DNA from: Nitrospirae bacterium CG02_land_8_20_14_3_00_41_53
Lineage (GTDB): Bacteria > Nitrospirota > Thermodesulfovibrionia > Thermodesulfovibrionales > SM23-35
NCBI GenBank assembly: GCA_002780895.1
Contig: PEUB01000155.1
Coordinates: 1-32,154 of the forward strand
Length of the DNA stretch: 32,154 nt
Direction of reading: 5' to 3'
The notes under the pieces are model-generated. The model searched no databases. It saw only the letters and a program-made list of their open reading frames with translations, and was not told where the DNA came from. The position numbers were made by a program, and so were the translations under genes. This document shows positions 32,147 through 32,154 of this stretch, piece by piece. Positions within the stretch are counted from its first letter, which is position 1. Each line of letters opens with the position of its first letter.

Positions 32147-32154
32147 ACTCCTCC

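Noticed and set aside
1-32154. CRISPR array
   Set aside because: The repeats found are dispersed and palindromic, never regularly spaced with unique spacers.

Overview
This 32-kb window is chromosomal core sequence from a Gram-negative (diderm), fairly AT-rich bacterium. It has an outer-membrane lipid transport system (MlaEFD), a BamE-like lipoprotein, several other lipoproteins, a TatA subunit and a type IV pilus retraction ATPase. The recA/pilT/recX/alaS block, the ADP-forming acetate-CoA ligase beside a DRTGG/BioD-like protein, the PA2779/PA2778-type pair and the inositol-phosphate synthase next to a CDP-alcohol transferase fit an uncultivated Nitrospirota (Thermodesulfovibrio-like) or a Desulfobacterota relative. 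That placement is inference; no rRNA is present.

Layout. 1-457 (-): start of a beta-class DNA adenine methyltransferase cut by the left edge. 660-1891 (-): M28 peptidase and a small conserved protein, then a broken phasin-like remnant (1936-2102). 2117-9304 (-): osmC, pgpA, thpR, recA, pilT, recX, a BamE-like lipoprotein and alaS, in that order of transcription; recA codons AGG-AGG double as the pilT ribosome site. 9389-14446 (+): a tight operon mobA-tatA-alr-mlaE-mlaF-mlaD in which every junction overlaps. 14649-16389 (+): a secreted/lipoprotein module (PA2779-like protein, C39-fold lipoprotein, TPR lipoprotein) with two unusual inverted-repeat structures between its genes. 16642-19076 (+): ferritin-like protein and DEAD-box RNA helicase. 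19197-19669 (+): a ParE/RelE-type toxin-antitoxin pair. It converges on acs (19714-21621, -) through a perfect 24-bp shared hairpin. 21793-28415 (+): aspartate aminotransferase, era, bifunctional nuclease, recO, ADP-forming acetate-CoA ligase and a DRTGG protein. 28472-30616 (+): a transposase-derived zinc-finger/HTH protein, inositol-3-phosphate synthase and a phosphatidylinositol-phosphate-synthase-like enzyme. 30711-30785 (-): tRNA-Gly(CCC). 30902-32146 (+): tRNA nucleotidyltransferase/poly(A) polymerase family protein.

The most distinctive signal is a set of GC-rich palindromic repeats scattered through the window. Three copies lie in frame inside genes for conserved enzymes (alr, recO and the tRNA nucleotidyltransferase), adding low-complexity peptides such as SPFSKGGFKG and PPLVKGGRGDF without breaking the frames. 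The same 19-nt core is read in different frames in recO and the nucleotidyltransferase gene. This recalls the protein-invading palindromic elements of Rickettsia. Second-tier leads are the unusual MlaD with a long beta-rich C-terminal domain, the envelope PA2779/C39/TPR module, and an inositol-phospholipid operon headed by a domesticated transposase fragment whose mRNA may be leaderless.
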